Shown in pieces: positions 52,284-63,903 of a DNA stretch of 64,000 nt; position 1 is the first letter of the stretch; each line of letters opens with the position of its first letter. Position numbers and translations under genes: made by a program. Under the pieces are notes generated by a model. The model saw only the letters and a list, made by a program, of their open reading frames with translations, ran no database searches and was not told the DNA's origin. The stretch is from Minicystis rosea (GTDB lineage: Bacteria; Myxococcota_A; Polyangia; Polyangiales; Polyangiaceae): NCBI GenBank assembly GCA_001931535.1, contig CP016211.1, positions 8,665,703 to 8,729,702 of the forward strand, given 5' to 3'.

Positions 52284-54704
52284 TCAGAGCCGTTCGAGCA
52301 CCGCGAGCGGCACCGCGACGCGCCGATCGTAGAGCCGCCCGCGGAACCGACCTGCGCGCTCCCACAGCACGGAGGCGATCGCGGGATCCCCGAGCGTGTC
52401 CGCGGCGGAGGCGAGCACGGCCCAATGAATGAGCTGCTCCGTCGGCGAACGAAACCAGCCCGGCATCCGGTATCCCCATCGGATCCAATCGAGCACGTCG
52501 TCCTTGTGCATCGAGACGAGCGGGGCGCCGAGGCGAAGGAACGCGCCGGGCTCCGAGGTGGGCCGCCGAAGCCACGCCGCGAGCTCGCGACCGTCGCCGT
52601 CGATCGCGCGGAGGAGCGGCTGCTCGAGGCCTTGGTCGACGATCTCCCAGCGCGAGTAGAAGTACGTGAGCTTGTCGGCCGATCGCTCGCTGCGATAGTG
52701 GTAGAGCGCGTCGACCGGCAGCGCTTGGCTCACGGCATAGGGCTTCTTCGCCGTCGCGACGAGCTCACCTGCGCGCGAGACCGCGCCGGCCGCGAGCTCG
52801 ACGACCGCGCCCAGCGCCGCGGCGCGCGGCACATCCCACCAAGCATGATCGACGTCGTACAGCCCGCGCGAAGCGACCGGCTCCGCATCGGCCTCCACGA
52901 TCTGCACGAAATGGCGCGCGCTCTCCGGATCGCCGGTCGCCGCCGCGAACGAGGCCGCGAGCACGGCGGCGCGCACGCGCGTGGCTCGCCGGGGATCGTC
53001 CGGCTTCGCGTCCTTCGCGGTCGCCTCGGCAATCGCGCGCTCCACCCCGGGCAACATCGTTTGCGTCGCGAGCGTCGCGTTGATGACCACGAGGCTCGGA
53101 TCGTCCACCACCTGCGGCGCCTGCGCCGATGGAGCCACCGTGGGATCGGCCTCCTGCTCGAGCAGCTCGAGCCAGCGCATCGGCACCTCGCGCCCGCTCG
53201 CCTGAAAGTCGGTGAGGCCATGAATCAGATCGAGGCGCGCTTTGCCTTCGTGCAGATCGGCGAGGAGGATGGCGCACGCTGGATAGATCGGCTTTTCACG
53301 CTCTTTGCGCAGCGACGCAAGCGCGCTCTGGCTCCCGTCCTTCGCCTCGATCGCGTCGGCGAGGCAGCTCGCCAGCGCCGCGCGGCTCGCGTCTTCGGGG
53401 CGAGCATCGGCGCGCTCGCGCTCCTTGCGCAGGAGATCCGCGAGCGCGTGGGCGCGGCTCGCCGCCAAGCCGAGCCTCCCCGCGAGCAGGTGCACGCGCA
53501 CGCCGAAGCGCGCCTCCGCCTCGGAGAGGCCCGGATCGTTCACCACCTCGAAGGCGTGGCTCGCGCGGGCGAAATCTCCGGCCGCATAAAACGCCTTCGC
53601 CGCGAGCATGTGCTCGCCGCAGCGCTCCGCGATCTCTGCGCCGCGCTCGAGCGATCCTTGCCTCGTGAGGACCTTCGCCGCTCCCGCGCAATCACCTTGC
53701 AAGAGGCGCAGCGCCGTCCGCCGCTCGATGCCCACGCGCGCCTCGTCGTGCCGGAAGTCGAGCGCATCGGCCAGCTCATCGATCGCACGCGCCCTTCGAA
53801 ACGGCGTGGCCGCGGCCAACGTCACCGCACCCATCTCCGGGTTGGAGGAGACCACCGCAGCGTTCAGGAGCCCTGACCGATCGCTCTCCGCCGATGCGAA
53901 CGCGAGCTCGCCGCCGAGCCCGAACACCGCCAGGAAGAGCCCCACGCCATACACCGCATGGCGCACGTAGTGCAGCGCGAGCGGGCCCGCGATGCGGGGC
54001 GATCCCTCGAACGCCACCTGCAACCCGCCCAGCGCCGACGCGCCCGCCGCGGCCTGCGCCGCATCACCATCGGGCACGAGCGTCCAGCGCTCCGCGGCCG
54101 CGCGATAGCCCGCCGCTTCGCCCGCGAGCGAATCGCGCCGCAGCACGCCCGAGACACGCACCGTGTCGCCCGCCGCGATCGATCGCTGCACGGTCACGTG
54201 ATCGCGAAAGTGCGGCACCCCCAGCTTGAACCCTGCGGCCACGCGATCCTGCACCGCGCGCGGGAGCCGCCCGAGCGGCACGCCGCGCCGCATCTCGCGC
54301 GAGCCTGCGACCACCTCCACCGGGCCTTCGAGCGCGATCACCTGCTCGCCGACGGCCAGCGTGATCCGCTCGGCCCGCACGTTGAGCCCGGTGATCCACG
54401 CGCCCCGCGGCCCCTGCGGCGCATAGGCCACGCTCACGGCCGCCGCATCACCGCCGTCCTCGAAACGCGGGCACGCATCGCTCTCCAGCACGATGCGACC
54501 AGCGAGCGTGACGCGCATGCCATCGCTCGGCTTCACCAGCGCCGTCGCCGCCGTGCCGAGCCGATCACGCGCCGCCGTCGCCGCGCGCCGCGCGCCCGCG
54601 CGCGGACGAACGAACGCGACGATCAGCGCGCCGAGCACGCAGACCACGAGACCGACTTGCCACACGGCGGTCCCGTGAACGAGGAGCCACGGTAAAGCGC
54701 TCAT
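52284..54704 (-). CDS. Large membrane-anchored protein with TPR-like C-terminal region (806 aa)
   Basis: Unrecognised. An N-terminal membrane helix (WQVGLVVCVLGALIVAFVRP) is followed by a beta-rich domain (70-230) in alternating short strands (ITLAVGEQVIALEGPVEVVAGS, DTVRVSGVLRRD). A second hydrophobic segment (HAVYGVGLFLAVFGLGGELAFAS) lies near 255-285. The C-terminal 480 residues are Ala-rich helical pairs (AAKAFYAAGDFARASHAFEVV, GRLGLAASRAHALADLL), like TPR/SEL1 solenoids. No catalytic motif was found. It runs in the same direction as the molybdoenzyme pair, 37 bases upstream, and may be in that operon. Confidence 0.68.
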   Translation of the reverse strand: MSALPWLLVHGTAVWQVGLVVCVLGALIVAFVRPRAGARRAATAARDRLGTAATALVKPSDGMRVTLAGRIVLESDACPRFEDGGDAAAVSVAYAPQGPRGAWITGLNVRAERITLAVGEQVIALEGPVEVVAGSREMRRGVPLGRLPRAVQDRVAAGFKLGVPHFRDHVTVQRSIAAGDTVRVSGVLRRDSLAGEAAGYRAAAERWTLVPDGDAAQAAAGASALGGLQVAFEGSPRIAGPLALHYVRHAVYGVGLFLAVFGLGGELAFASAESDRSGLLNAAVVSSNPEMGAVTLAAATPFRRARAIDELADALDFRHDEARVGIERRTALRLLQGDCAGAAKVLTRQGSLERGAEIAERCGEHMLAAKAFYAAGDFARASHAFEVVNDPGLSEAEARFGVRVHLLAGRLGLAASRAHALADLLRKERERADARPEDASRAALASCLADAIEAKDGSQSALASLRKEREKPIYPACAILLADLHEGKARLDLIHGLTDFQASGREVPMRWLELLEQEADPTVAPSAQAPQVVDDPSLVVINATLATQTMLPGVERAIAEATAKDAKPDDPRRATRVRAAVLAASFAAATGDPESARHFVQIVEADAEPVASRGLYDVDHAWWDVPRAAALGAVVELAAGAVSRAGELVATAKKPYAVSQALPVDALYHYRSERSADKLTYFYSRWEIVDQGLEQPLLRAIDGDGRELAAWLRRPTSEPGAFLRLGAPLVSMHKDDVLDWIRWGYRMPGWFRSPTEQLIHWAVLASAADTLGDPAIASVLWERAGRFRGRLYDRRVAVPLAVLERL

Positions 54705-54969
54705 GAAGATCGGATCTACGCCTGTCTTCGCAGGAGATCAGCCGCGAAGTGCGGCGCGGGCACCGCAGGCATCGCGTCGCTTTCGTGCTTTCGACATCCG
54801 CGGGCGGAGATGTCGTCGTGCCCGTCAGGATCGTGTCACTGGGACACTATCTCGAATCAGATGACGGCGCGCCCCAGCGATGCATGCCGGGGCGAGCCGT
54901 CGGATCGTCGTGCGTGTCACCGCGCAGCGAGAGCGCTCGGCATGACGTCACGACGATATCGAGCGCACG

Positions 54970-56013
54970 TCACGGTGCGCAATCGTTCGGGCAGACGAAC
55001 TCTTCACCCGGATCGCAGGTCGCGTCACCGCAGCAATCATCGGGGCAGGTCGCGGCCTCGCCATTCGCGCAGAAGCCGTCACCGCAGTCGTTGCCGGTGG
55101 TCGCGCAGTCGTCGGGGCAGCTCGACGCCGTCTCGCCCACTTCGCAGGAGCCATTCCCGCACGTCGTCGGCTGGTAGCAGAACTCGCCCTGATCCTCGAT
55201 CCCCTGGCACGTCTGCTCGAGCCCCTGGCCGGTGCAGATGAGGCCCGTCTTGCACTCGTTGCTCGAGCTGCAGGTCGCGCCCGAGGGCTTCCGCGCCGCG
55301 CACGTGGCGTTGTTCCCCGAGGTGAAGTCGCAATAGAGACCGTCGGCGCAGGGCAGGAGGTTCATCTCCGCGTCGACGCAGCTCTTGCCGGAGCCGATGC
55401 GCGCGCGACAGCTCGCGCTGAACTCGAACTGCTTCGACGTCGGCGGCGCGGTGCTGCTCGGCTCGAACGCGGTCGTGTCGCAGAACTTCTCGTCCGGGCA
55501 GACGTGCAGCTCGTTCGTGTCGAAGGAGAAGCTGCACTTCTCCTCGTCGAGCACGACCTCGGCGCACACCCCTTCGTTGCCCGAGCCGCGGAAGCAGGAC
55601 GCATACTCACCGGCCTGCGCGCAGTCGGAGTCCTGGGAGCAGGCGGCGCCCGGCGGGCGGAAGCCGGTGAGCACGTTCTTGCATGCGGCCACGCGCTCGA
55701 ACGAGCCGAGCGTGGAGGTCTTGAGATCGGCGCACGTCTCCACCGTGCCGAAGCAATCATTCGCCGCGCCGCTGTGGAACACGACCTCGCCCGCGTGGAC
55801 GCGCTCGACGTCGACGGCCGCTTGGCAGCTCTGAGACAGCTCGATCCGACACTGATCGAGATCGAACTTGCTCCCCGACGCACAGCATCCGGTGATGGCC
55901 TGACAGGTGTCCTCGACCCAGCTCTCGCAGAAGCCCTCAGGGCTCTTCGAGCACGAGGCCGTCGAGATCAAAAGGGCCAACCCCACCCAACCGAAAAGGC
56001 TCGTCGTCTTCAT
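54970..56013 (-). CDS. Cys-rich lipoprotein with CGNGxCExGE-type repeats (347 aa)
   Basis: GGAGG precedes ATG 56013; lipobox STASC gives C21. The body has many cysteines in pairs (FCESWVEDTC, CCASGSKFD, CADLKTSTL, CSQDSDCAQ) and modules like SGATCSSSNECKTGLICTG. The C-terminus repeats a short calcium/disulfide-style module three times: CGNGSCEVGETASSCPDDC, CGDGFCANGEAATCPDDC and CGDATCDPGEEFVCPNDC. These are typical of Polyangiales surface proteins of unknown function, possibly binding or maturation related. Confidence 0.8.
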   Translation of the reverse strand: MKTTSLFGWVGLALLISTASCSKSPEGFCESWVEDTCQAITGCCASGSKFDLDQCRIELSQSCQAAVDVERVHAGEVVFHSGAANDCFGTVETCADLKTSTLGSFERVAACKNVLTGFRPPGAACSQDSDCAQAGEYASCFRGSGNEGVCAEVVLDEEKCSFSFDTNELHVCPDEKFCDTTAFEPSSTAPPTSKQFEFSASCRARIGSGKSCVDAEMNLLPCADGLYCDFTSGNNATCAARKPSGATCSSSNECKTGLICTGQGLEQTCQGIEDQGEFCYQPTTCGNGSCEVGETASSCPDDCATTGNDCGDGFCANGEAATCPDDCCGDATCDPGEEFVCPNDCAP

Positions 56014-56167
56014 CGATCCTCCGCAATGCGCGCTCGGCGCAGCAGCTACCGTTTCGCCTCGGCGACGTTTCGGTGCAAGCATTTCGCGCAACGCAAACGT
56101 GCTCCAGACTGCGTCGTCGCGACGCCCGGAGCGCCGCGATACCAGTGGCTCGTGGAGTGACCAGGGT

Positions 56168-58480
56168 CTACTTCGGAGACACGCCCGCGGCGCTTGCCGA
56201 TGCGGTCGGCGCGGCGCTCGCCGAGGGAATCGCGCTCGCCGAAGGCGCGGGCGGCACGTTCAACGTCGAAAGCCAACCCTGCACGCGATCGCGATGCCAC
56301 ACGACCAGCACGCCCGCGAGGATCAAGGCCGCAAACGCGTAGCGCGCCCAGGGAGCCTTGTTGTCGGCGAAAGGATCGTCGAGCGAATGCTCGGCGTTGG
56401 GCGGCAGCGTGGCCACCGCGGTGAGCGAAGCGCCGAACGTGATGTTCATCTTCGCCCGCGCGTTCACGGCCCAACCGTTGCCATCGAGGATCGGACCGAT
56501 GTTGCGCTGCCGCAGCTTGAACCAAGCGAGCAGCATGAAGGGCCCCGAGACGAGGAGCATGAGCCCCGCGATCACGAGCGGCATCTGCCACCAGCGCAGG
56601 CTCAAGAAGCTCCCGAAGATCATCCCGATGCCCGAGAGCACGGTGCCGAGCGCGAGCCCGATGGCCGCGAAGATGCCGCTGAAGCGAGCGATGTCGAAGC
56701 TCGTGGGAGGCGGAGGCGCGGGCGCAGCGGCCGCCGCCGGCGCGGGGGCGGGGGCGGGGGTAGATGCAGGCGCAGGCGCCGCAGCCGGCGCGGGCGCCGC
56801 GGGCACGGCGGCCGCTACGCCGGCCGCGGCCTTGTCATGCGCTTCCTTGTCGCGCGCGGCGGCGAGCTTCGTGACCTGATCGCGCACCACCTTCGACACC
56901 AGGCGATACGGCGTCCAAAACGCTTCGCTGACGCTGATCGGGTGCTCGATGAGCTTCACGATCGTCGCGTCCCAGTCCTGCCCCTTCCGATCGTAGAACA
57001 CGCCGTTGCGCCCGGTCATGAGCGCGTCGGCGTTGCCGTCGGTGAAGGCGGCGACGATGCTCATCTTCTCCGCCGAGCCTTTGCGCGTGCACTCGCAGTA
57101 CGCGAGGTACGTCCCGCTCAGCGTGGCCACGGCGGCGTGCGCGGTGACGTCACGCACCTTGAGGCAGAGATCGCAGCTCCGCCCGTCGAGGTACAGCGTG
57201 CCGGCCTGGAAGATGGCCTTCTTCTTCCCCGAATAGAAGTCGCGGAACGACACGAAGTTGTCGAGCAGCGTGCACAAGTCGCGGCAATAGCGGAGGAGCT
57301 TGTCCACGGACGCGATGGCGTTCGCCTCCGGCTCGAGCGCCTTGTCCTTCGCGATCAGCTCCTCGATCCGCGCCTTGAGCCCGCTCGACGAGAGCTCGCG
57401 CACGCGGGCGAGGCCGAGCTTCTCCACCGAGGCTCCAGCCTTGGCCGCGCGCCACGCCTCGAAGGGCTCGAGCTTCTCCGTGAGCGCCTTCCATTCGGCA
57501 TCGGTGAGCGCCGTCTTCTCCCCGAGGAGCGGTGTCACCACGCGCGCACGAAGCGCATGAATGACCTCGGCCCACGCAGGATTGAGCCCACCTTCGAGCG
57601 GCAGCGGTTTGTTGGCCTCGACCTTGGCGAGCGGGAACGACGCCACCTCCGGCGCCGTCGGCGAGAGCTCTTTGATGGCGAGCGCCGCGTACTCGGCGAC
57701 ATCACGGTTCAGCGGCTCGGCGGCGCGCGCGTCGAAGGCCACGAGCCGGGCACGCGCGAAGTAGTCATCCACCTTGGCGCGCACCGCGCGCAGCGTCGCG
57801 GCCGCGACCTCCGTCGCCTCACCGAGCAGGAGCACGCGATCCGCGTCCGACTCGGCCTTCTCCCACCACGCCGAGAACGCGTCCGCCTCGGCGAAGAACC
57901 GATCGACGAGCGCCTGCGTCACCCCGGGCGCGCCGCTGCGATCCACCTCGCTCCCGACGCAATCGATCACCTCTTGGATCGCGCGCTGCACCTCCTCGTC
58001 GTCGGCGGACGTCACCGGCACCACGCCGTCACCGTTGAACTTCGTCTGCGCGAAGATCCGAGCGGTGTCGGTCGTGTCCTCGAGGCTGATCTCTTTGACG
58101 CCCTTTTTCCCGAGGTTTCTCAGGATCTGCTTGGCCGACGCCAAGAGCCGTTGACCCTCCTCGTCCTCGGCGTCGATGGCCGAGAGCGGGATCGACGACT
58201 TCCGCGCGAGCAGCGTGTCGGCGTTCTTCAGCACCGCGCCGGCCCACTTCACGGAGGCGAGGACGTCGAGCGCGCGGATGCGCCCGTCCTTGTCGGCGTC
58301 GATGGCCTCCAGCGTCTTGCGGTCGAACTCGAGCCCGTCGATCGGGCAGCTCAGCGCCACCCAGAGCTTTTGATCGAGCTCTCCGAGGGCGAGGAGATCC
58401 TCTCCCGTGTCGAGCTGCACTTGGTCGAAGCCGCCGACGCGGAAGAACCGCCATCTGTGCGCGCGTGAACCGCCGGCCAT
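56168..58480 (-). CDS. Large EF-hand-containing membrane protein of unknown function (770 aa)
   Basis: No signal peptide; MAGGSRAHRWRFFR then a helix-rich N-terminal region. A canonical EF-hand is at 61-72 (DADKDGRIRALD) and a second, weaker one near 149 (FNGDGVVPVTSADDEE). Between 300 and 560 are charged helices and a CxxC-containing block (DGRSCDLCLKVRD, LAYCECTRKGSAEKMS). Residues about 575-625 are a Pro/Ala linker. Two or three membrane segments lie near the C-terminus (IFAAIGLALGTVLSGIGMIFGSFL, PLVIAGLMLLVSGPFMLLAWFKL, YAFAALILAGVLVVW). No enzyme motif was found. It may be a membrane-tethered sensor or scaffold. Confidence 0.68.
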   Translation of the reverse strand: MAGGSRAHRWRFFRVGGFDQVQLDTGEDLLALGELDQKLWVALSCPIDGLEFDRKTLEAIDADKDGRIRALDVLASVKWAGAVLKNADTLLARKSSIPLSAIDAEDEEGQRLLASAKQILRNLGKKGVKEISLEDTTDTARIFAQTKFNGDGVVPVTSADDEEVQRAIQEVIDCVGSEVDRSGAPGVTQALVDRFFAEADAFSAWWEKAESDADRVLLLGEATEVAAATLRAVRAKVDDYFARARLVAFDARAAEPLNRDVAEYAALAIKELSPTAPEVASFPLAKVEANKPLPLEGGLNPAWAEVIHALRARVVTPLLGEKTALTDAEWKALTEKLEPFEAWRAAKAGASVEKLGLARVRELSSSGLKARIEELIAKDKALEPEANAIASVDKLLRYCRDLCTLLDNFVSFRDFYSGKKKAIFQAGTLYLDGRSCDLCLKVRDVTAHAAVATLSGTYLAYCECTRKGSAEKMSIVAAFTDGNADALMTGRNGVFYDRKGQDWDATIVKLIEHPISVSEAFWTPYRLVSKVVRDQVTKLAAARDKEAHDKAAAGVAAAVPAAPAPAAAPAPASTPAPAPAPAAAAAPAPPPPTSFDIARFSGIFAAIGLALGTVLSGIGMIFGSFLSLRWWQMPLVIAGLMLLVSGPFMLLAWFKLRQRNIGPILDGNGWAVNARAKMNITFGASLTAVATLPPNAEHSLDDPFADNKAPWARYAFAALILAGVLVVWHRDRVQGWLSTLNVPPAPSASAIPSASAAPTASASAAGVSPK

Positions 58481-58576
58481 CGCGGCGGTGTTACACCGCC
58501 GCGGGCCACGTTGCCAACCGAACCTGAAATGAGGGGCGCGCGAAATGGAGCGCGGGCGAGGGCTCGAGCGTGAGGC

Positions 58577-59398
58577 TCAGCCCACGCGGCGCAGGTGCAG
58601 GTGCTGCTCGGGGACGGGGTAGCCGGCCTTGGAGCAGACCTCGACGATCGCCTCGTTGGTGGCGAAGTACACATCCCAATAGTGGTCGTTGTGCACGAAG
58701 GGCCGCACCGCCAGCACGGGGCCCATCGGGGTGAAGTCGAGCAGCTCGACCGAGGGCGCCGGCTCCTTCTCCACGTGCGGGATCTGAGCGAGGCGCTCGC
58801 GGAGCTTCTCCATCGCTTCGCGCGGATCGACGCTGTGCGCGAGCTGGGCCTTGAGATCCACGCGGCGGTACGGGTTCACCGTGTAGTTCTGGATGGTGCC
58901 CGCGAAGATCTTGGCGTTGCCCACGAAGTTGCGGATGTTGTCCGCGCTGTCGATGGTGGTGGCGAAGAGGCCGATCTCCCTCACCGTGCCGGTCACGTCG
59001 CCGCCCGTGATCATGTCGCCGACCTTGAACGGGCGCAGCACCATGAGGAACACGCCGGCCGCGAAGTTCGACAAAAGGCCCGACCAGGCCATGCCGATGG
59101 CCACGCCCGCGGCCGCGAGGAGGCTCGCGAAGCTCGTGGTCTCGACCCCGAAGATGCTCAGGATGGCGAGCCCGAGGAGGATGGTCAGCGTGACCCCGAT
59201 GACCGAGCGCATGTAGCGCGTCAGCGTCGAGTCGAGCTTGCGGTGCTCGAGCGCGCGCTCGGCCACGCGCTGCACGCCCGAGATCACCATCCGACCGATG
59301 ACCCAGAGCGCGATGGCGCCGATGATCTTGCCCCCGATGGGCACCGCGTACGTAAACAGGATTCGCTGAGCTTCGTCGGCCCACGTTGAGGGGTTCAT
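58577..59398 (-). CDS. MscS-family mechanosensitive channel
   Basis: 273 aa from ATG 59398, about the size of E. coli MscS. N-terminal helices (VPIGGKIIGAIALWVIGRMVIS and SVIGVTLTILLGLAILSIFGV), then the pore-lining TM3 with its small-residue packing, AGVAIGMAWSGLLSNFAAGVFLMVLRPFKVGDMI, and the beta domain GTVREIGLFATTIDSADNIRNFVGN. The C-terminal domain (PYRRVDLKAQL...) completes the fold. It releases solutes on osmotic downshock. Confidence 0.92.
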   Translation of the reverse strand: MNPSTWADEAQRILFTYAVPIGGKIIGAIALWVIGRMVISGVQRVAERALEHRKLDSTLTRYMRSVIGVTLTILLGLAILSIFGVETTSFASLLAAAGVAIGMAWSGLLSNFAAGVFLMVLRPFKVGDMITGGDVTGTVREIGLFATTIDSADNIRNFVGNAKIFAGTIQNYTVNPYRRVDLKAQLAHSVDPREAMEKLRERLAQIPHVEKEPAPSVELLDFTPMGPVLAVRPFVHNDHYWDVYFATNEAIVEVCSKAGYPVPEQHLHLRRVG

Positions 59399-59722
59399 GG
59401 ATGGCCTCGTGAAAAAGGGTTCTTGGCGTCGCGTGTGCGCCGCGGCGGCGCCTAAGCACGCGACGTACCGGACTAGACCAGAGCATGATCCAGCGCGCAA
59501 GCGCGCGGAGCAGACCCTATGGTGAGGGCCCGAGACCGCAACGTGAGGCAAACAGCCTGCAACGCCGCCCGGGCCTTTCGTCGTGTGCGCGCCCACGCGT
59601 GATGCCGAAGGCTCGGGATCGGCCCTACCCCGTGCCGCATGAACACCGAGCTGCCCCGCCCCTCTCCGGCCGCCGGGGCACCATTCCTATTTACATCGTA
59701 AGTCGAAGTCTGGACCGCGGGC
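59399..59722. other. Non-coding interval
   Basis: About 320 bases between the sigma54 activator and MscS, which read in the same direction. No ORF with a ribosome-binding site or recognisable sequence is present. Since MscS starts at 59398 on the minus strand, its promoter is presumably here. Confidence 0.45.
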
Positions 59723-61093
<1,371 letters not shown>

Positions 61094-61341
61094 AGGTCGA
61101 GCGCGCCGGGAAGGCGAGCGGGGCCGCCTCGGCCAAACCGCTTCGACCGACCTTCGACGAGGTGCGCGAAGGGGCGCACATCGGCGCCGCGATGCGCGCG
61201 ATCGTGAACCACGACACCGCCCGGCACGTGCCCCGAGCGCGCGAGCGGAGCGCCGCGGACCATGCGATCCGGCGCGAACGTGGCCCGCGCGATCGGCGAG
61301 GTAGCGGAGGCGCGGCGGGGGCGCTACGTGCTCCCGTGATC

Positions 61342-62391
61342 ATGAGCAGCGACAGCACCGGCGACGCCCCGACCGATCTCTTCCTCTCCCTCACCCCGCA
61401 CAAGGTCATCGAGGCCGTCGAGGCTGCCGGCGTGCTCTGCAATCGCGTCTGCTACCCCTTGAGCTCGTTCGAGAACCGCGTCTACGAGGTCGAGCGCGAA
61501 GATCGCTCGCGCGTCGTCGCCAAGTTCTACCGCCCCGGGCGCTGGACCGAAGCGCAGATTCTGGAGGAGCATCGCTTCCTCGCCGATCTCGTGGAGGCCG
61601 AAATCCCGGTGTGCGCCACGCAGCCTTTCCCCGAGGGCGGCACGCTGCGCCGCATCGATCACATCGCCTATTGCCTCTTCGAGCGGGCCGGCGGCCGCGC
61701 CCCCGACGAGCTCACCGACGAGCTGTCCGCGCGTCTCGGCCGCCTCGTGGCACGCATCCACAACACCGGCGCCGCGCGCGGCGCGGAGCATCGCCTGCGG
61801 CTCACCGCGGACGCTTATGCCCGTGAAGACCTCGCTTGGATGGAGGCCAAAAAGGTCATCCCCGCGCGCCTCGAGAGACGATATCTCACCGCCGCCGAGG
61901 CCCTCACGAAGCGCGCCGACGAAGGCCTCGCCGGCGTGGAGGTGCATCGGATTCACGGCGATCTCCACGCCTCCAATCTGCTCCTCCGCGACGGTCTCCT
62001 GCGCGCCCTCGATTTCGACGACATGATGGTCGGCCCCGCGGTGCAGGACGTGTGGCTCTTGTTCCCGGGCCGCGACGCGGAGACGACGCGCCTCCGCAAT
62101 GTCTTCCTCGACGCCTACGAGGAGCTCCGCGATTTCGATCACGCGAGCCTGCGCCTCGTCGAGCCGCTCCGCGGCCTCCGGCTCATTCATTACGCCGCGT
62201 GGCTCGCGCGACGCTGGCACGATCCCATCTTCCCGCGCACGTTCATCCATTTCGGCACCGAGGCCTATTGGGACGAGCAGACGCGCGATCTGGAAGAGCT
62301 GCTCGACGTGATCCGCAAAGGCACCTCCGCCCAAGCCGACGCGCCCGAGGAGAAGGGCACCGAAGAGAAGTTCTTCTGGGACCTCGATTGA
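61342..62391 (+). CDS. srkA: SrkA/YihE-type stress-response Ser/Thr kinase
   Basis: 349 aa, close to E. coli SrkA (328). ATG 61342 is used; GTG 61336 just upstream is possible. APH-like fold with a Lys in VVAKFYRPGRW, the Brenner-type loop IHGDLHASNLLL (D207, N212) and the metal motif LDFDDMM (D224). SLSSFENRVYEVERED-type sequence (YPLSSFENRVYEVER) matches the SrkA nucleotide region. It probably phosphorylates proteins under envelope or oxidative stress; targets unknown. Confidence 0.88.
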   Translation: MSSDSTGDAPTDLFLSLTPHKVIEAVEAAGVLCNRVCYPLSSFENRVYEVEREDRSRVVAKFYRPGRWTEAQILEEHRFLADLVEAEIPVCATQPFPEGGTLRRIDHIAYCLFERAGGRAPDELTDELSARLGRLVARIHNTGAARGAEHRLRLTADAYAREDLAWMEAKKVIPARLERRYLTAAEALTKRADEGLAGVEVHRIHGDLHASNLLLRDGLLRALDFDDMMVGPAVQDVWLLFPGRDAETTRLRNVFLDAYEELRDFDHASLRLVEPLRGLRLIHYAAWLARRWHDPIFPRTFIHFGTEAYWDEQTRDLEELLDVIRKGTSAQADAPEEKGTEEKFFWDLD

Positions 62392-62445
62392 ATCTCGAGA
62401 TGCCGCGCCGCTTGCTTCCTCGCCCGCGCTTCGCGAGAGTGAGGC

Positions 62446-63861
62446 ATGGCCGGCGCTGCTCCGAACCACGAATTCGCGTCTCGGCGCGCGCGATTGGCAT
62501 TCTCGCTCACGCGCCTCGGCGCCGGCGCCCTGCTCGCCGCCGTCACCTCGGCGTGCAGCGCTGAAGAGGCCGCGCCGGCCGCGGCCTCCGACGTCGTCGT
62601 CTTCAACGACAACGGCGGTTGGTGCTGGTACCAGGACGAGCGGGTCATCTTCGATCCGCGCGCCGGCGCGCTGCTCATCGGCTCGGTCGCGTCCGCCAAA
62701 GGGCCCGGCGGCAAGACGCGCGGCGGCGACGTCGATCTGGTGTCCTACGATGTCGACACCGGCGAAAAGACGCGCGTCACCCTCGATCACATCGGGCGCG
62801 ACGATCACAATGCGCCTGCCCTGCTCCTCCGCCAGGATGGGCGCTATCTGGCGATGTACACCAACCACAATCGAGACCGGCTGAGCCGATATCGGATCTC
62901 ATCGGCGCCGCACTACGCCGAGGGCTGGGGCCCGAAGCTCACCTTCGATTGGCGCGCGGAGATCGGGAGCAATTTCAACACCACGTATTCGAACCTCTTC
63001 TACCTCTCCGCCGAAGGGCGAACCTATGACTTCGCCCGCGCCGACGGGCGCAGCCCGAACATGCTCGTCTCGGACGACGACGGCGAGACTTGGCGCCACG
63101 CCGGGCGGCTGACGGAGAGCAAGAACCTCGGCTACGTGAATGGTTATTTCAAATACGCCTCGCTCGGCGTCGATCGCATCGACTTCATCGCCACCGAGCA
63201 CCACCCGCGCGACTACGACACCAGCGTCTATCACGGATATTTGCAGGGCGGAAAGCTCCATCGGTCCGACGGGACGGTGATCGACGAAGACGCCTTCGAC
63301 GGGGACGCGCCCGTGCCTTCGGCCTTCACCCCCGTGCTCACCGCGGGCGCGACGATCGGTGGGGAAACGCTCACGCACGCTTGGATCGCGGCGCTCCGCA
63401 TCGACGCGAAGGGGCAGCCGCACGCCATTCTCACGGCGCGCGCCAACGACGCTCCGGAGAATACGAATTTCGACGATCATCGCTTCGTGTATGCGCGGTT
63501 CGACGGCGCCGACTGGCACGTTCATCCGCTCGCCCAAGCGGGCGCGGCCCTCTACGACGACGAAGAGGACTACACGGGGCTCGGCGCGCTCGATCCGCAC
63601 GACGCCGGGCGACTCTACATCTCCACGGCCATCGATCCTCGCAATGGTGTGACCACGAAGAAGCACGAGATCTACCGCGGCGAGACGACCGACGACGGCG
63701 CCACGTGGGAATGGACGGCCATCACCGAGAGCTCCGACGTCGACAACCTGCGCCCCGTCGTCCCGGCATGGGACGGGAAGAGAACGGCTCTGCTCTGGCT
63801 GCGCGGCACGTATTTCTCGATGAACAGCTACGAGCTCGCGGTGGTCGGGATCATCCGTTAG
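62446..63861 (+). CDS. BNR-4 family lipoprotein, putative polysaccharide-degrading beta-propeller
   Basis: 471 aa. Lipobox AAVTSAC gives C37 after a long N-terminus; RBS is weak and the ATG at 62446 is the best start. The domain begins VVFNDNGGWCWYQDERVIFDP, the conserved opening of the BNR-4 family (some members are ulvan or rhamnogalacturonan-type lyases or hydrolases), then DVDLVSYDVDTGE, DDHNAPALLLRQDGRYLAMYTNHNRD, NTTYSNLFYLSAEGRTYDFARADGRSPNMLVSDDDGETWRH and later EEDYTGLGALDPHDAGRLYISTAIDP. A seven-bladed propeller acting on a surface polysaccharide is likely; chemistry not proven. Confidence 0.82.
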   Translation: MAGAAPNHEFASRRARLAFSLTRLGAGALLAAVTSACSAEEAAPAAASDVVVFNDNGGWCWYQDERVIFDPRAGALLIGSVASAKGPGGKTRGGDVDLVSYDVDTGEKTRVTLDHIGRDDHNAPALLLRQDGRYLAMYTNHNRDRLSRYRISSAPHYAEGWGPKLTFDWRAEIGSNFNTTYSNLFYLSAEGRTYDFARADGRSPNMLVSDDDGETWRHAGRLTESKNLGYVNGYFKYASLGVDRIDFIATEHHPRDYDTSVYHGYLQGGKLHRSDGTVIDEDAFDGDAPVPSAFTPVLTAGATIGGETLTHAWIAALRIDAKGQPHAILTARANDAPENTNFDDHRFVYARFDGADWHVHPLAQAGAALYDDEEDYTGLGALDPHDAGRLYISTAIDPRNGVTTKKHEIYRGETTDDGATWEWTAITESSDVDNLRPVVPAWDGKRTALLWLRGTYFSMNSYELAVVGIIR

Positions 63862-63871
63862 CTCTGCACGC

Positions 63872-63903
63872 CCGAAGTCTGACCATCGTTGGCCAGACTT
63901 CGG
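63872..63903 (+). terminator. Hairpin terminator at the window end
   Basis: CCGAAGTCTG (63872-63881) pairs perfectly with CAGACTTCGG (63894-63903), with an inner CC/GG pair in the loop, ten bases after the BNR-4 stop. The remaining 97 bases to the window end contain a second short GC hairpin and no gene. Confidence 0.85.

Noticed and set aside
55907..58468. 853-codon frame antisense to the EF-hand protein
   Set aside because: No domain or ribosome-binding site; the sense strand has EF-hand and membrane segments.
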